NCBI GenBank assembly: GCA_903832055.1
Contig: CAILAC010000016.1
Location: forward strand, 930,001-994,000
Direction of reading: 5' to 3'
Source: an uncultured Acidobacteriota bacterium
Lineage (GTDB): Bacteria > Acidobacteriota > Terriglobia > Terriglobales > Acidobacteriaceae
Length of the DNA: 64,000 bases
Shown one piece after another: positions 55,251-63,902 of the stretch. Below the pieces are notes generated by a model, which worked only from the letters and a program-made list of their open reading frames with translations, was not told where the DNA came from and did not search any database. Position 1 is the first letter of the stretch; every line of letters starts with the position of its first letter. The position numbers and the translations under genes were made by a program.

Positions 55251-58200
55251 TTGCTCGTTAATCTGCGTACCAAAAGCCGCGTTGCTCAAAGCGTGATTCT
55301 CGTGGGCCTGCTCTGGGTCGGTCTGCTCTCCGCCCCGGCTTCCGCCCAGAACCTCCCGACTTCTACCAAAGCATTCACCGTGGAGGGCTCTGCGCCAGCG
55401 CATCTTTTGAAAAAAAGTATTGAGACCGGTCGCCTCTCTCCCAATCAGCCGCTCGGAAGAATGGTTCTGTTGCTCGCGCGCACCCCTCAGCAGGAGCAGG
55501 CCGCCGCAAAGCTCGTCGCTGCCCAGCACGACCCCGCCTCGCCCAGTTTTCATCAGTGGCTCACGCCCGCCCAGTTTGGCAAGCAATTCGGCGCTTCTGA
55601 AGAACAAACCTTGCAGGTCAAGCGCTGGCTCGAGTCTCAGGGACTTACCGTGCATCAGGTCGCGCAAAGCCGCCGCTTCGTCATCTTCAGCGGCAACGTC
55701 GCCCAGGTCGAAACCGCCTTCTCCACCCAGATGCACTCCTACAGCTACAACGAAAAGCCCTTCATCTCCAACGCGACAGACATCCGCATTCCAGCTGCAC
55801 TGCGGTCGATTGTCAAAGGCGTCGTCCGGCTCAACAGTGAACCCGCTTCGCCCAACATCTCTGTGGGCAAAAAGATCCCGTTCCAAAAGAAGAATGGCCA
55901 ATTCACCTTTGGCGATGGCAGCCACTTCATTGCCCCCGCTGACTTCGCCAGCATCTACAACGTGAAGCCGCTCTACAACGCAGGCATTGACGGCACCGGG
56001 CAGACCATCGCCATCGTCGGCCGCAGCAATATCGACGTGCAAAATGTCCGCGACTTCCGCAATCTCCTCGGCCTCCCCGTCAACGACCCTGAGATCATCG
56101 TCAATGGAGATAACCCAGGCCAGAATAGTGATGTCTTTGAAGCCATGATTGACGTCACCTGGTCTGGCGCTGTCGCTCCCGGAGCCCATATCAAGTTCGT
56201 CGTTTCTCAAAGCAACTTTGCCGACGGCATTGACGTTTCCGCAGCCTATATCGTCGACAACAATCTCGCACCCGTCATGAGCACCAGCTACGGGCAATGC
56301 GAATTGACCATGAGCAACGCCCAGCTTGATTTCTATAACTCACTCTGGCAGCAAGCCGCAGCCCAGGGAATCACGTCCTTCGTCTCCTCCGGAGATAATG
56401 GCGGTGCCGGTTGCGATGCACCCTCCGCTGGCTATTATTCTTCGGGCGTCTTCGCCGTCAATGGCATCGCATCCACCCCCTACAACGTGGCCGTCGGTGG
56501 CACCCAGTTCGACGACACAGACAGCCCGGATACCTACTGGAGCACCAACACCGATCCAGTCACCGGCCAGTCCGCCCTCGGCTACATCCCAGAAAAGGCC
56601 TGGAACGAAAGCAGCAACGACCCCAACGGCGTCCTCTTGTTCTCTGGCAGCGGCGGAGCAAGCGCTGTCTACGCCAAACCCGACTGGCAGGTGGGCAACG
56701 GAGTTCCCGCCGATGGTCTGCGCGATATTCCTGACCTTTCGCTCAGCGCCTCGCTCCACGACGGATATCTCTTCTGCGTCTTCAACTACTGCAGTTCGGG
56801 AGATTACTTCTACAGCGCCGGTGGCACTTCCGTCTCCAGCCCTGCCGCCGCCGGCATCATGGCGCTGGTCAACCAGAAACTGGGCGGCCAACCGCAGGGC
56901 CTGGCCAATTATGTGTTCTATCGCCTCGCTTCCGTCCCCGGCGTCTTTCACGACACCATCAAAGGCGACAACAAGGTTCCCGACCCCAGCGGGCTCTTCA
57001 CCGTGGGATACGACGCCACTCCCGGCTACGACCTCGCCACTGGATTGGGTTCGCTCGACGTAAACGCGCTCGTCAACCACTGGAAAGACGCCTCTACCGG
57101 GGGCACGCCGCAAACCACCCTCGCCCTTGGCTCCGGGCAAAAATCGGCCGTCGCCCACGGTACACCCATCGCCTTCACCGCAACCGTAAGCTGCGGCGGC
57201 GCGTGCACCACCCCCACAGGATTGGTCGCACTCTCCGCAACCTCAGCCGCTGGTTCGACTGTCGGCATTGGTTCCGCAACCCTCGATTCCACGGGCGTAG
57301 CCAACCTCAAGCCAGCCTCCATCCCCGGCGGCAAATACAACGTAGCTGCACGCTACAACGGCGACGCCAAAAATCTGCCGGGAGTCTCTGCAACCGTACC
57401 CGTCAGCATCACCCCTGAAAGCAGCCAGACCTTTGTCGGTGCACTCGCCGGAGGCAGCTTCACCCAGGCGCCCATCTCTGTCGAATATGGTCTCCCCTGG
57501 AAAGTAGGCATCGCCGTTGCCGGCAACTCCGGGTACGGTTACCCCTCGGGCAATCTCAGCCTTACCGCCGACGGCCAACCCCTGGTGACTGAGGCATTCG
57601 ATGCCGGAACCGGAAACCTCACCCCCAGCTCGCTGACGCTCAACTATGGCGAAAAATCTACCCTGCTCACCGGCGGGCCCACCAGCCAGTCCAGCTCCAT
57701 TTCCTACGTCGTACCTTCCAAAGCTCTCGCTGCAGGCTCACATACCCTGGTGGCGAACTATCCCGGCGACCCAAGCTTCGGCAGCAGCCAGGGAAGCTTT
57801 TCCTACAACGTCGCCAAAGCCCAGTCCGCAATCGTGGACTTCTTCCCGATCGGCACCCAGGTAGCCAACGTACCGGTCAAACTTGCCGGCCAGGTCGGCT
57901 TCACCAATCAGGGGTACGCACCCTACGACGGCACCATCACCATCTCTGACATCACTGCCGCCCCCGTCGTTTTGGGAACAAGTCCGTTGTCTTCACTCTA
58001 CGGTGGTTCCTACACCGTGCCGGTTACCGTCACCACGCCGGGCACCCACATCCTGCGCGTCGACTTCAGTGGCGACACCAACGTAAAAGCCGGATATCAG
58101 ACCTATACTGTGCCTTTCCCTGCCAACTCCTACTCCTACACATCGTTGGCCGCGAATACTCCAAACTCATACGCCGGTCAGCCCGTCACCCTTACCGCCA

Positions 58201-58916
58201 ACGTGGGCTCGGATGTCCGCCTGCATAACCCTACCGGGATGATCACCTTCCTCAACGGTTCGGCAACCATCGGCACCGCAGCTCTTGATGCCAGTGGAAA
58301 CGCTACCCTGGTCACCTCCTCGCTGCCTGCCGGCGCCAGCAATCTCACCGCCAGCTTTCCCGGTGACAGCGCCCTGCAACCCTCCGCGTCCTCACCCATC
58401 GTCAACACGGTTGCCGACTTTGTTCTGCAACCCTTGCCTCCCATTCTTTACGTTCAGGATGGCCAGTCGGGCTCAACCACCCTGAACCTCACCCCGCTTG
58501 GTGGTTTTGCGCAGCCAGTCACCCTGGCCTGCGCCAATCTGCCCGCCAACACGCTCTGCTCGTTCACTTCCTCGTCCGTCACTCTCGACGGCATCCATCC
58601 GTCGCCGGTGGCCCTGGTCATCAGCACAGGTAGCGCCGTCGCTGGCGTGGTGAAGAAAGACTCTCCCTGGACTCTTCCAACCTCGCTCGCGATTGCAGGC
58701 ATCTTCCTCATTCCCTTCCGTAAGCGAAAGTGGATGAAGTGGACCGCGTCCTCCATGCTGCTGTTGGCCATTGGCCTCGGCGGAATCGGATGCAGCAGCA
58801 GCGGAGCCAACAACAAGCTTGCTCCGGTCGGAAGCTACAACATTCAGATCACGGCTACCAGCGTGGCCGGCACAGCCCCAAAGACAGTCACCGTCGTCCT
58901 CAACGTAACCAAATAA
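55251..58916 (+). CDS. Secreted sedolisin (S53 family) with bacterial Ig-like repeats
   Basis: 1221 residues. Signal peptide (LWVGLLSAPASAQ), then a pro-kumamolisin activation domain (GRMVLLLARTPQQEQAAAKL to about residue 200), then the S53 acid peptidase: Glu297 and Asp301 in FEAMIDV, Asp382 in SSGDNGG and the nucleophile Ser527 in GTSVSSP. A Ca-site-like DATPGYDLATGLGSLDV follows. Residues about 630-1120 hold several Ig-like domains with NGDAKN/PGDPSF-type turns. Near the end lie one membrane segment with KRK on its far side (FLIPFRKRK) and a second hydrophobic run with IGCSSSG. TTG 55251 has AAAGG eight bases before it. Probably cell-attached. Confidence 0.9.
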   Translation: MLVNLRTKSRVAQSVILVGLLWVGLLSAPASAQNLPTSTKAFTVEGSAPAHLLKKSIETGRLSPNQPLGRMVLLLARTPQQEQAAAKLVAAQHDPASPSFHQWLTPAQFGKQFGASEEQTLQVKRWLESQGLTVHQVAQSRRFVIFSGNVAQVETAFSTQMHSYSYNEKPFISNATDIRIPAALRSIVKGVVRLNSEPASPNISVGKKIPFQKKNGQFTFGDGSHFIAPADFASIYNVKPLYNAGIDGTGQTIAIVGRSNIDVQNVRDFRNLLGLPVNDPEIIVNGDNPGQNSDVFEAMIDVTWSGAVAPGAHIKFVVSQSNFADGIDVSAAYIVDNNLAPVMSTSYGQCELTMSNAQLDFYNSLWQQAAAQGITSFVSSGDNGGAGCDAPSAGYYSSGVFAVNGIASTPYNVAVGGTQFDDTDSPDTYWSTNTDPVTGQSALGYIPEKAWNESSNDPNGVLLFSGSGGASAVYAKPDWQVGNGVPADGLRDIPDLSLSASLHDGYLFCVFNYCSSGDYFYSAGGTSVSSPAAAGIMALVNQKLGGQPQGLANYVFYRLASVPGVFHDTIKGDNKVPDPSGLFTVGYDATPGYDLATGLGSLDVNALVNHWKDASTGGTPQTTLALGSGQKSAVAHGTPIAFTATVSCGGACTTPTGLVALSATSAAGSTVGIGSATLDSTGVANLKPASIPGGKYNVAARYNGDAKNLPGVSATVPVSITPESSQTFVGALAGGSFTQAPISVEYGLPWKVGIAVAGNSGYGYPSGNLSLTADGQPLVTEAFDAGTGNLTPSSLTLNYGEKSTLLTGGPTSQSSSISYVVPSKALAAGSHTLVANYPGDPSFGSSQGSFSYNVAKAQSAIVDFFPIGTQVANVPVKLAGQVGFTNQGYAPYDGTITISDITAAPVVLGTSPLSSLYGGSYTVPVTVTTPGTHILRVDFSGDTNVKAGYQTYTVPFPANSYSYTSLAANTPNSYAGQPVTLTANVGSDVRLHNPTGMITFLNGSATIGTAALDASGNATLVTSSLPAGASNLTASFPGDSALQPSASSPIVNTVADFVLQPLPPILYVQDGQSGSTTLNLTPLGGFAQPVTLACANLPANTLCSFTSSSVTLDGIHPSPVALVISTGSAVAGVVKKDSPWTLPTSLAIAGIFLIPFRKRKWMKWTASSMLLLAIGLGGIGCSSSGANNKLAPVGSYNIQITATSVAGTAPKTVTVVLNVTK

Positions 58917-58934
58917 TTCACCGTGCAACAAAAC

Positions 58935-58964
58935 ACAAGGCGTCCCCGCAATGGGACGCCTTGT
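58935..58964. terminator. Bidirectional terminator between the sedolisin and E2 genes
   Basis: A perfect 12-bp stem (ACAAGGCGTCCC, six-base loop, complement) followed by CTTGTTTCT on the plus strand, between convergent genes. Confidence 0.88.
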
Positions 58965-59002
58965 CTTGTTTCTCCACCTGATTTCTGCCTGCTCGCCCTG
59001 GC

Positions 59003-60628
59003 TTACCCGATCTCCGCGCTCCAATGCTCCAGCGTCTTCTTGAACTCAAACATGAACCTACCCGCATCCGCCCCATCAATCGTCCGGTGGTCAAAGCCCA
59101 GGCAGTAGTGCTGCATCGACCGAATCGCGATCGAGTCATTGCCCCCGGCATCCGTCAGCACCACGGCTTCCTTCTTCAGCCCGCCAATCGCCAATATCGC
59201 TGACTCCGGCTGGTTAATCACCGGCGTGCCAAACTCATCGCCAAACACTCCCGAGTTGGTCAGCGTAAATGTTGATCCGCCCACTTCCTCCGGCTTCAGC
59301 CGCTTGGTGCGCGCCCGCTCTGCCAGGTCGACGACCGCCCGCGCCAGCTCCAGAAAGCTCAGCTCCTCGGCCTGCCGGATCACCGGCACAATCAGCCCCC
59401 ACTCCAGCGCCACCGCAATGCCCAGGTGGATGTTCTTGTGGTAGCGAATCGCCTCGCCCTCGATGCTCGAATTCAGTATCGGAAACCTCTTCAGCGTCTC
59501 CACCGCTGCCGCACAGATAAACGGCATATAGGTCAGCTTCACCCCATGGCGCTGCTCATACCCTGCCTTCTGCTTCTCGCGCAGCCGCACAACCCGCGTC
59601 ATATCCACCTTGTACACCGAATGCACATGCGGGCTGATGCGCATGCTCTCAACCATGCGCCCGGCAATAATCGCGCGCATCCGGGTCATCGGCACCAGTT
59701 CGTCTGTCATCGGTGCGGCCTTCGCCACTTCCTGAGGCTTTGACGTTGTCGGCTGGGTCACGACCACATTCGCAACCGGAGCCGTCGCGCCACCCTTCGC
59801 CAGATAGGCAAGCGCGTCGTCCTTCGTAATCCGCCCGCCGCTCCCCGTCCCCGTGATCCGCCGCAAGTCCAGATCGTTCTCCCGCGCAATCCGCCGCACC
59901 AGCGGAGAAGACCGCAACCGCCCGCCCGCCTGCCCGGCTTCCGGAGCCTGCCCGGCCTCCTCAATACTCGCTTCCTCAATACCCGCTTCCTCGCTACCCG
60001 GTTCCTCGACCACAGCGACGGCCTCTTCCGGCGCAGCAATTGCCTTCCCCACCGCCCCGCCAATCACCGCCACCACCGTATTGATCTGAACCGTCGCGCC
60101 CTCCGCCGACAAAATCTGCGTCAGCACCCCGGCCGCAGGCGCAGGAATCTCCGCATCCACCTTGTCCGTTGAAATCTCAAACAGCGGCTCGTCCTTGGCC
60201 ACAAATTCGCCCACCTGCTTGAGCCATTTGGTAATTGTGCCCTCAAAGATCGACTCGCCCATCTGCGGCATCACGACTTCCGTACCGCCCGGCATCGCCG
60301 TCGCCGTCGCAGTCGCAGTCGGCAATTTCTCCTCTGCCGGGGGCTTCGCTGCCGCGCCTGGCTTTTCTGCCGGAGCAGCCACGACCTCCTGCGCCGCGCC
60401 CACCATGGCTACCACCGTGTTGATCGCAACCGTCGTGCCCTCAGCCGCCTTGATTTCCGTCAGCACACCCGCCACCGGCGAGGGAATCTCCGCATCTACC
60501 TTGTCCGTCGAAATCTCAAAGAGCGGCTCATCCTTCGCGACCGAATCGCCCACCTTCTTTAGCCACTTGGTGATCGTGCCTTCAAATATCGATTCGCCCA
60601 TCTGGGGCATGATGATTTCGGTCGCCAT
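59003..60628 (-). CDS. sucB: 2-oxoacid dehydrogenase E2 acyltransferase with two lipoyl domains
   Basis: 541 residues. Two lipoyl domains (each with EISTDKVDAEIP around the lipoylated Lys) are joined by Ala/Glu-rich linkers, then a peripheral subunit-binding domain (SPLVRRIARENDLDL) and the CoA acyltransferase with DHRTIDGADAGRF (catalytic His and Asp). MPQMGESI and TKWLK favour the 2-oxoglutarate or branched-chain type over pyruvate. ATG 60628 has GAGG seven bases before it. lipB lies 103 bp upstream on the same strand and supplies the octanoyl group these domains need. E1 and E3 are not in the window, so the exact complex is uncertain. Confidence 0.92.
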   Translation of the reverse strand: MATEIIMPQMGESIFEGTITKWLKKVGDSVAKDEPLFEISTDKVDAEIPSPVAGVLTEIKAAEGTTVAINTVVAMVGAAQEVVAAPAEKPGAAAKPPAEEKLPTATATATAMPGGTEVVMPQMGESIFEGTITKWLKQVGEFVAKDEPLFEISTDKVDAEIPAPAAGVLTQILSAEGATVQINTVVAVIGGAVGKAIAAPEEAVAVVEEPGSEEAGIEEASIEEAGQAPEAGQAGGRLRSSPLVRRIARENDLDLRRITGTGSGGRITKDDALAYLAKGGATAPVANVVVTQPTTSKPQEVAKAAPMTDELVPMTRMRAIIAGRMVESMRISPHVHSVYKVDMTRVVRLREKQKAGYEQRHGVKLTYMPFICAAAVETLKRFPILNSSIEGEAIRYHKNIHLGIAVALEWGLIVPVIRQAEELSFLELARAVVDLAERARTKRLKPEEVGGSTFTLTNSGVFGDEFGTPVINQPESAILAIGGLKKEAVVLTDAGGNDSIAIRSMQHYCLGFDHRTIDGADAGRFMFEFKKTLEHWSAEIG

Positions 60629-60731
60629 CTTCGGTCCTCGCGACATCCCGTTCCGCAGCCTCCATAGAAAGCCCGCAGATTACGGTTTGCCAGTTGGATT
60701 ATATAAGCCAGTCACGCGCCGCCGCTGCCTA

Positions 60732-61550
60732 TTAGCCTTCGGTAGGCCGCTCCAGCGCCTCGCCGTCCAGGTCCCGCAACCGCCTCAGCTCTTCCGGAAC
60801 CCGTACCGGCACTCCCACCACGGGTGCCGCCTCCCGCTCCCCGGCCTGCGCCCGCAAATCCTCCAGGCTCCCGACCGCCAGTACCTGCTCTTGAAACACC
60901 TGCCCAAAACACCGCGCTGCCACGTTCGCCACCTGCTCCAGCGCCGGCAACTCGTCTTTACCGGCGGTCTCCACCGCCAGGCTCGTCACCTCCCGGTCAG
61001 CAATGCCGCACGGCACGATCCATTGAAAATCCCGCAGATCCGTCGTCACATTCAGCGCAAACCCATGCGAAGTGATCCCCCGCGAAACATGCACCCCGAT
61101 CGCCCCAACCTTCTTTTCCGGCGCGTTGTGGGTCCACACACCCGTACGTCCCGCAATCCGCCCTGTCAGCACGCCAAACCCCGCGCACACCCTGATCAGC
61201 GCCTCTTCCACCAGCCGCACGTAGTCCACCGGCCCCAGCCGCCCGCCTTTTGAATTCCTGAGGCTGCGCAAATCAAATATCGGATACCCCACCAGTTGCC
61301 CCGGCCCGTGGTACGTCACATCGCCGCCCCGGTTGATCTCATGCACCGTCACGCCCTTGGCAGCCAACATCGCATCCGTCGCCAGAATGTTACTGCGCCG
61401 CGCATTCCGCCCCAGCGTCAGCACCGGCGGATGCTCCAGCAGCAGCAGCACATTATCCACCAGCCCTCGGTGCCGCAGCTCCACCAACTCGCGCTGCAAC
61501 TCCAGCGCCTCGTCGTAACCCATCCGCCCCAGCCACAAATACTCGATCAT
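60732..61550 (-). CDS. lipB: Octanoyltransferase LipB
   Basis: 272 residues. It moves octanoate from acyl carrier protein to lipoyl domains, the first step of lipoylation. Signatures: NVLLLLEHPPVLTLGRN, EINRGGDVTYHGPGQLVGYPI, and the catalytic Cys in VPCGIADR with the Lys in EKKVGAIGV. ATG 61550 is preceded by GGGTGGA; the longer frame runs into the microsatellite. Its leader is the 130-bp CACACT/CACTGG microsatellite. The acceptor gene sucB follows on the same strand. Confidence 0.95.
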   Translation of the reverse strand: MIEYLWLGRMGYDEALELQRELVELRHRGLVDNVLLLLEHPPVLTLGRNARRSNILATDAMLAAKGVTVHEINRGGDVTYHGPGQLVGYPIFDLRSLRNSKGGRLGPVDYVRLVEEALIRVCAGFGVLTGRIAGRTGVWTHNAPEKKVGAIGVHVSRGITSHGFALNVTTDLRDFQWIVPCGIADREVTSLAVETAGKDELPALEQVANVAARCFGQVFQEQVLAVGSLEDLRAQAGEREAAPVVGVPVRVPEELRRLRDLDGEALERPTEG

Positions 61551-61556
61551 TCCACC

Positions 61557-61685
61557 CACCCCAGCACCCACACTCACACGGGCACTGGCACTTCACACTC
61601 ACACTCACACTTGCACTTCACACTTCACACTGGCACTGGCACTTCACACTCACACTTCACACTCACACTGGCACTTCACACCCGC
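61557..61685. repeat. CACACT / CACTGGCA microsatellite in the lipB leader
   Basis: Almost the whole gap between the thioesterase and lipB is made of CACTTCACACT, CACACT and GGCACTGGCA units. Shares 19 identical bases with the tract before plsC at 49208. Confidence 0.88.
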
Positions 61686-62228
61686 CTACCGCGCCCCCGA
61701 CAGCTTCTCCCGCGTCAGCTCATTGAGCATTGCAATCGACTCCGGCAGCTCCGGGCTTACGAGGCCCGGCCGCACCATATCCAGCACTCGTTGCGGAGAC
61801 ACAGCACCGCTGCCATTCAGCAACGCCCCCTTCACCCAACCCACGGCGACCAGGCCATTCGCACCCGTAAATGTCTGCTCCATGTAAAACCATCGGCTAT
61901 CCCAGCACACCAGCCGCGTCGCCAGCTCATACCGTGCGCCCAGCGCCAGCGAGCGGCGATAGGTGATCCACACTCCGCCGACAATCGGCACCCACCGCTC
62001 TTTGAGAATTGGCTTCAGCAGTCCGCCCCTGGCCAGCAGATGCATCCGCCCATAGTCCATCACGCTCAGGTAGCGCGCATTGTTCAAATGAAAATTGAAG
62101 TCCACATCGCCCAGCCAGACGCGCAGCCTCAGCACATCGGCATCAAACGTGCCAATCTCCGGCAGCGGCAGCAGGCTCTGCCGCAGCACCAGCAATGGAA
62201 TCTTCACAAAGCTCGTTAAATGGGACAA
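61686..62228 (-). CDS. Acyl-CoA thioesterase-like hotdog protein
   Basis: 180 residues. The hotdog-fold signature LGDVDFNFHLNNARYLSVMDYGR matches the 4-hydroxybenzoyl-CoA thioesterase/THEM6-like group. Substrate unknown; fatty acyl-CoA is likely by family. The start is unsure: TTG 62228 or GTG 62207 (VKIPLLVLRQ), neither with a good ribosome-binding site. It lies between arsC and lipB on the same strand, 79 bp after arsC, and could be read through from the ars promoter. Confidence 0.8.
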   Translation of the reverse strand: MSHLTSFVKIPLLVLRQSLLPLPEIGTFDADVLRLRVWLGDVDFNFHLNNARYLSVMDYGRMHLLARGGLLKPILKERWVPIVGGVWITYRRSLALGARYELATRLVCWDSRWFYMEQTFTGANGLVAVGWVKGALLNGSGAVSPQRVLDMVRPGLVSPELPESIAMLNELTREKLSGAR

Positions 62229-62307
62229 CCTGCGCGCGCCGCCTCCAGCTCCAGTCTAGACGCCCACGCCGCCGGGCTGCTTGAAGCTCCCCATCACGAC
62301 TGCCCAA

Positions 62308-62795
62308 TCACGACTTCCCAATTTGGTTCAGCCGCTGCTGCAAGGCCATCGCATCGAGCGTCGCCAGCGGCAGCGCCAGAAACAGCTCAATCCGCCTCCG
62401 CAAAATCGTAAACGCCTCCGCAAACGCCCGCGCAATCTCTTCCGGCGTTCCCGTCACAGCCGCCGGGTCCGCAATGCCCCAGTGCGCCGTCATCGGATGT
62501 CCCGGCCACACCGGGCACACCTCATGCGCTGCGTTATCGCAAACCGTAAAGATAAAGTCAATCTGCGGAGCGCCCGCCACGGCAAACTCATCCCAGCTCT
62601 TGCTTCGCAACCCCTCCGTTGCGATACCCGCGCTCTCCAGCTGTCGCAGCGCCTCCGGCCGCGGCTTGCCTGATGGGTGACTCCCTGCGCTGAAGCCCCG
62701 AAACCGGGGAGCGCCCTTCGCATTCATCAATCCCTCTGCCAAAATCGACCGGGCTGAATTGCCCGTGCACAAAACAGTACGTTGTAAGGTGGCAT
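62308..62795 (-). pseudogene. arsC: Thioredoxin-type arsenate reductase with an apparent one-base frameshift
   Basis: Arsenate reductase of the low-molecular-weight phosphatase fold, which makes arsenite using thioredoxin. All three cysteines and the P-loop are present: CTGNSARS at the start, and VCDNAAHEVCPV. The body runs intact from 62772 to 62308. The natural start, ATG 62795 with AAGGA eight bases upstream, encodes MPPYNVLF, but then continues in the wrong frame. The family consensus is YNVLFLCTGNSARS; adding one T to the T4 run at 62771-62774 (minus strand) restores it exactly. So either the gene has lost one base of a T5 run, or the base call is wrong. As written, only a start at TTG 62772 gives the body, without its first beta strand. 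Confidence 0.85.
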
Positions 62796-62850
62796 CGCAA
62801 ACATCCTTCTATGTCTGAATTTTCAAATCTGGTGTGAGCTATGACTCATT

Positions 62851-63825
62851 TCATGCGCAGCAAGCAGGACCACAGCAGCTCTTCTCTGCCAACAGGTCTG
62901 GTGTGGTCGCCAAATCGGGCTTCACCGCATACACCCGCACACTCGCCGCCGCCGCATTGATATCGTACGCAGCAAGCAGCTTGGTCAGCTCTTCGTGAAG
63001 ACCTGCTTCCGCCCCCAAATCCTGGTCCAATGCCGGAGTGCAACAGCCAACCTCAACCTGAGGAAAGAGCGACGAAGATGCGCTGGCCCCAGCCGTCATC
63101 GCCATCGCCGGCGAACAGCAACCAGCCTGATTCTCCACCTTGGCATACGCGTTCAGGTCAGCCCCGCTATCCACAATCTCCACATGCGCAAACCCCGCAT
63201 CCTGCAGGCCCTTGCGGTACTCATCCACGTGAATCGCCCCGGCAATGCAGCCCACATAGGCGGCCATGCTTTTGGCCACAGCTTCAGGCAATGCGCCCTT
63301 CAGCGCAATGTCACTCAACGCCACGCGCCCACCGGGCTTGAGAATCCGCGCAATCTCGCGAAACACCGCTGGCTTGTCCGGCGCAAGATTGATCACGCAG
63401 TTTGAAATCACGCAATCCACCGACGCATCGGGCAGCGGAATCCGGTCCATCTCCGCCAGGTAGAACTCGACATTCGTGTAGCCGCCAGCAACCGCATTGG
63501 CCCGCGCTCGATCGAGCATCGACGGCGTCATATCAATCCCGATTGCGCGGCCCTCCGGCCCCACCATCGTCGCCGCCAAAAACACATCCAGCCCGCCACC
63601 CGAGCCCAGGTCCACCACCACTTCACCACGCTTCAGGTGCGCCGTCGCCGTCGGATTGCCGCACGAAAGCCCCATATTCGCCCCCGCCGGTATCGACGTC
63701 AACTCCTCTGCCGTATAGCCAAAAGCCTCGGCCACCGCCCGTACACCCGCATGTTCGCTCGACAGAGAACTCTCCGCCACCGCCCCATACTTCGCCCGTA
63801 CTGATTCAAGAATGTGTTCGGTCAT
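62851..63825 (-). CDS. arsM: Arsenite methyltransferase with a Cys-rich tail
   Basis: 324 residues. It uses S-adenosylmethionine to methylate As(III), yielding mono-, di- and volatile trimethylarsine. The SAM motif is [10 protein letters not shown] (residues 72-81). Conserved cysteines are Cys55 (LSCGNP), Cys143 (SNCVIN) and Cys193 (VGCIAGA). The C-terminus beyond residue about 230 adds three Cys pairs: GCCSP, GCCTP and SCCGPACC, likely arsenite-binding. GGAGG lies seven bases before the ATG. arsC follows at 55 bp; arsR is divergent. Its promoter overlaps that of arsR. Confidence 0.95.
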   Translation of the reverse strand: MTEHILESVRAKYGAVAESSLSSEHAGVRAVAEAFGYTAEELTSIPAGANMGLSCGNPTATAHLKRGEVVVDLGSGGGLDVFLAATMVGPEGRAIGIDMTPSMLDRARANAVAGGYTNVEFYLAEMDRIPLPDASVDCVISNCVINLAPDKPAVFREIARILKPGGRVALSDIALKGALPEAVAKSMAAYVGCIAGAIHVDEYRKGLQDAGFAHVEIVDSGADLNAYAKVENQAGCCSPAMAMTAGASASSSLFPQVEVGCCTPALDQDLGAEAGLHEELTKLLAAYDINAAAASVRVYAVKPDLATTPDLLAEKSCCGPACCA

Positions 63826-63841
63826 CGTGACGCCTCCAATA

Positions 63842-63890
63842 CATATGCGTTAAGGCGACTATATGTCTTGCGAACATATTCGTCAAGGCG
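63842..63890. promoter_or_regulatory. Two operator-like direct repeats between arsM and arsR
   Basis: CATATGCGTTAAGGCG (63842-63857) and CATATTCGTCAAGGCG (63875-63890) are 14/16 identical and start 33 bp apart, about three helical turns. The first lies just after the arsM -10; the second fills the arsR spacer and covers the arsM -35. Likely ArsR binding sites. Confidence 0.7.
63858..63886 (-). promoter_or_regulatory. Sigma-70-like promoter of arsM
   Basis: On the minus strand TTGACG (63881-63886), 17-base spacer, TATAGT (63858-63863). Transcription would begin near 63851, giving a leader of about 26 bases with GGAGG. Confidence 0.75.
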
Positions 63891-63896
63891 TATAAG
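63868..63896 (+). promoter_or_regulatory. Sigma-70-like promoter of arsR, probably leaderless
   Basis: TTGCGA (63868-63873), 17-base spacer, TATAAG (63891-63896). The ATG at 63903 begins only six bases after the -10, so the transcript should start at or next to the start codon. No Shine-Dalgarno exists. Confidence 0.65.
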
Positions 63897-63902
63897 TAAC
63901 GC

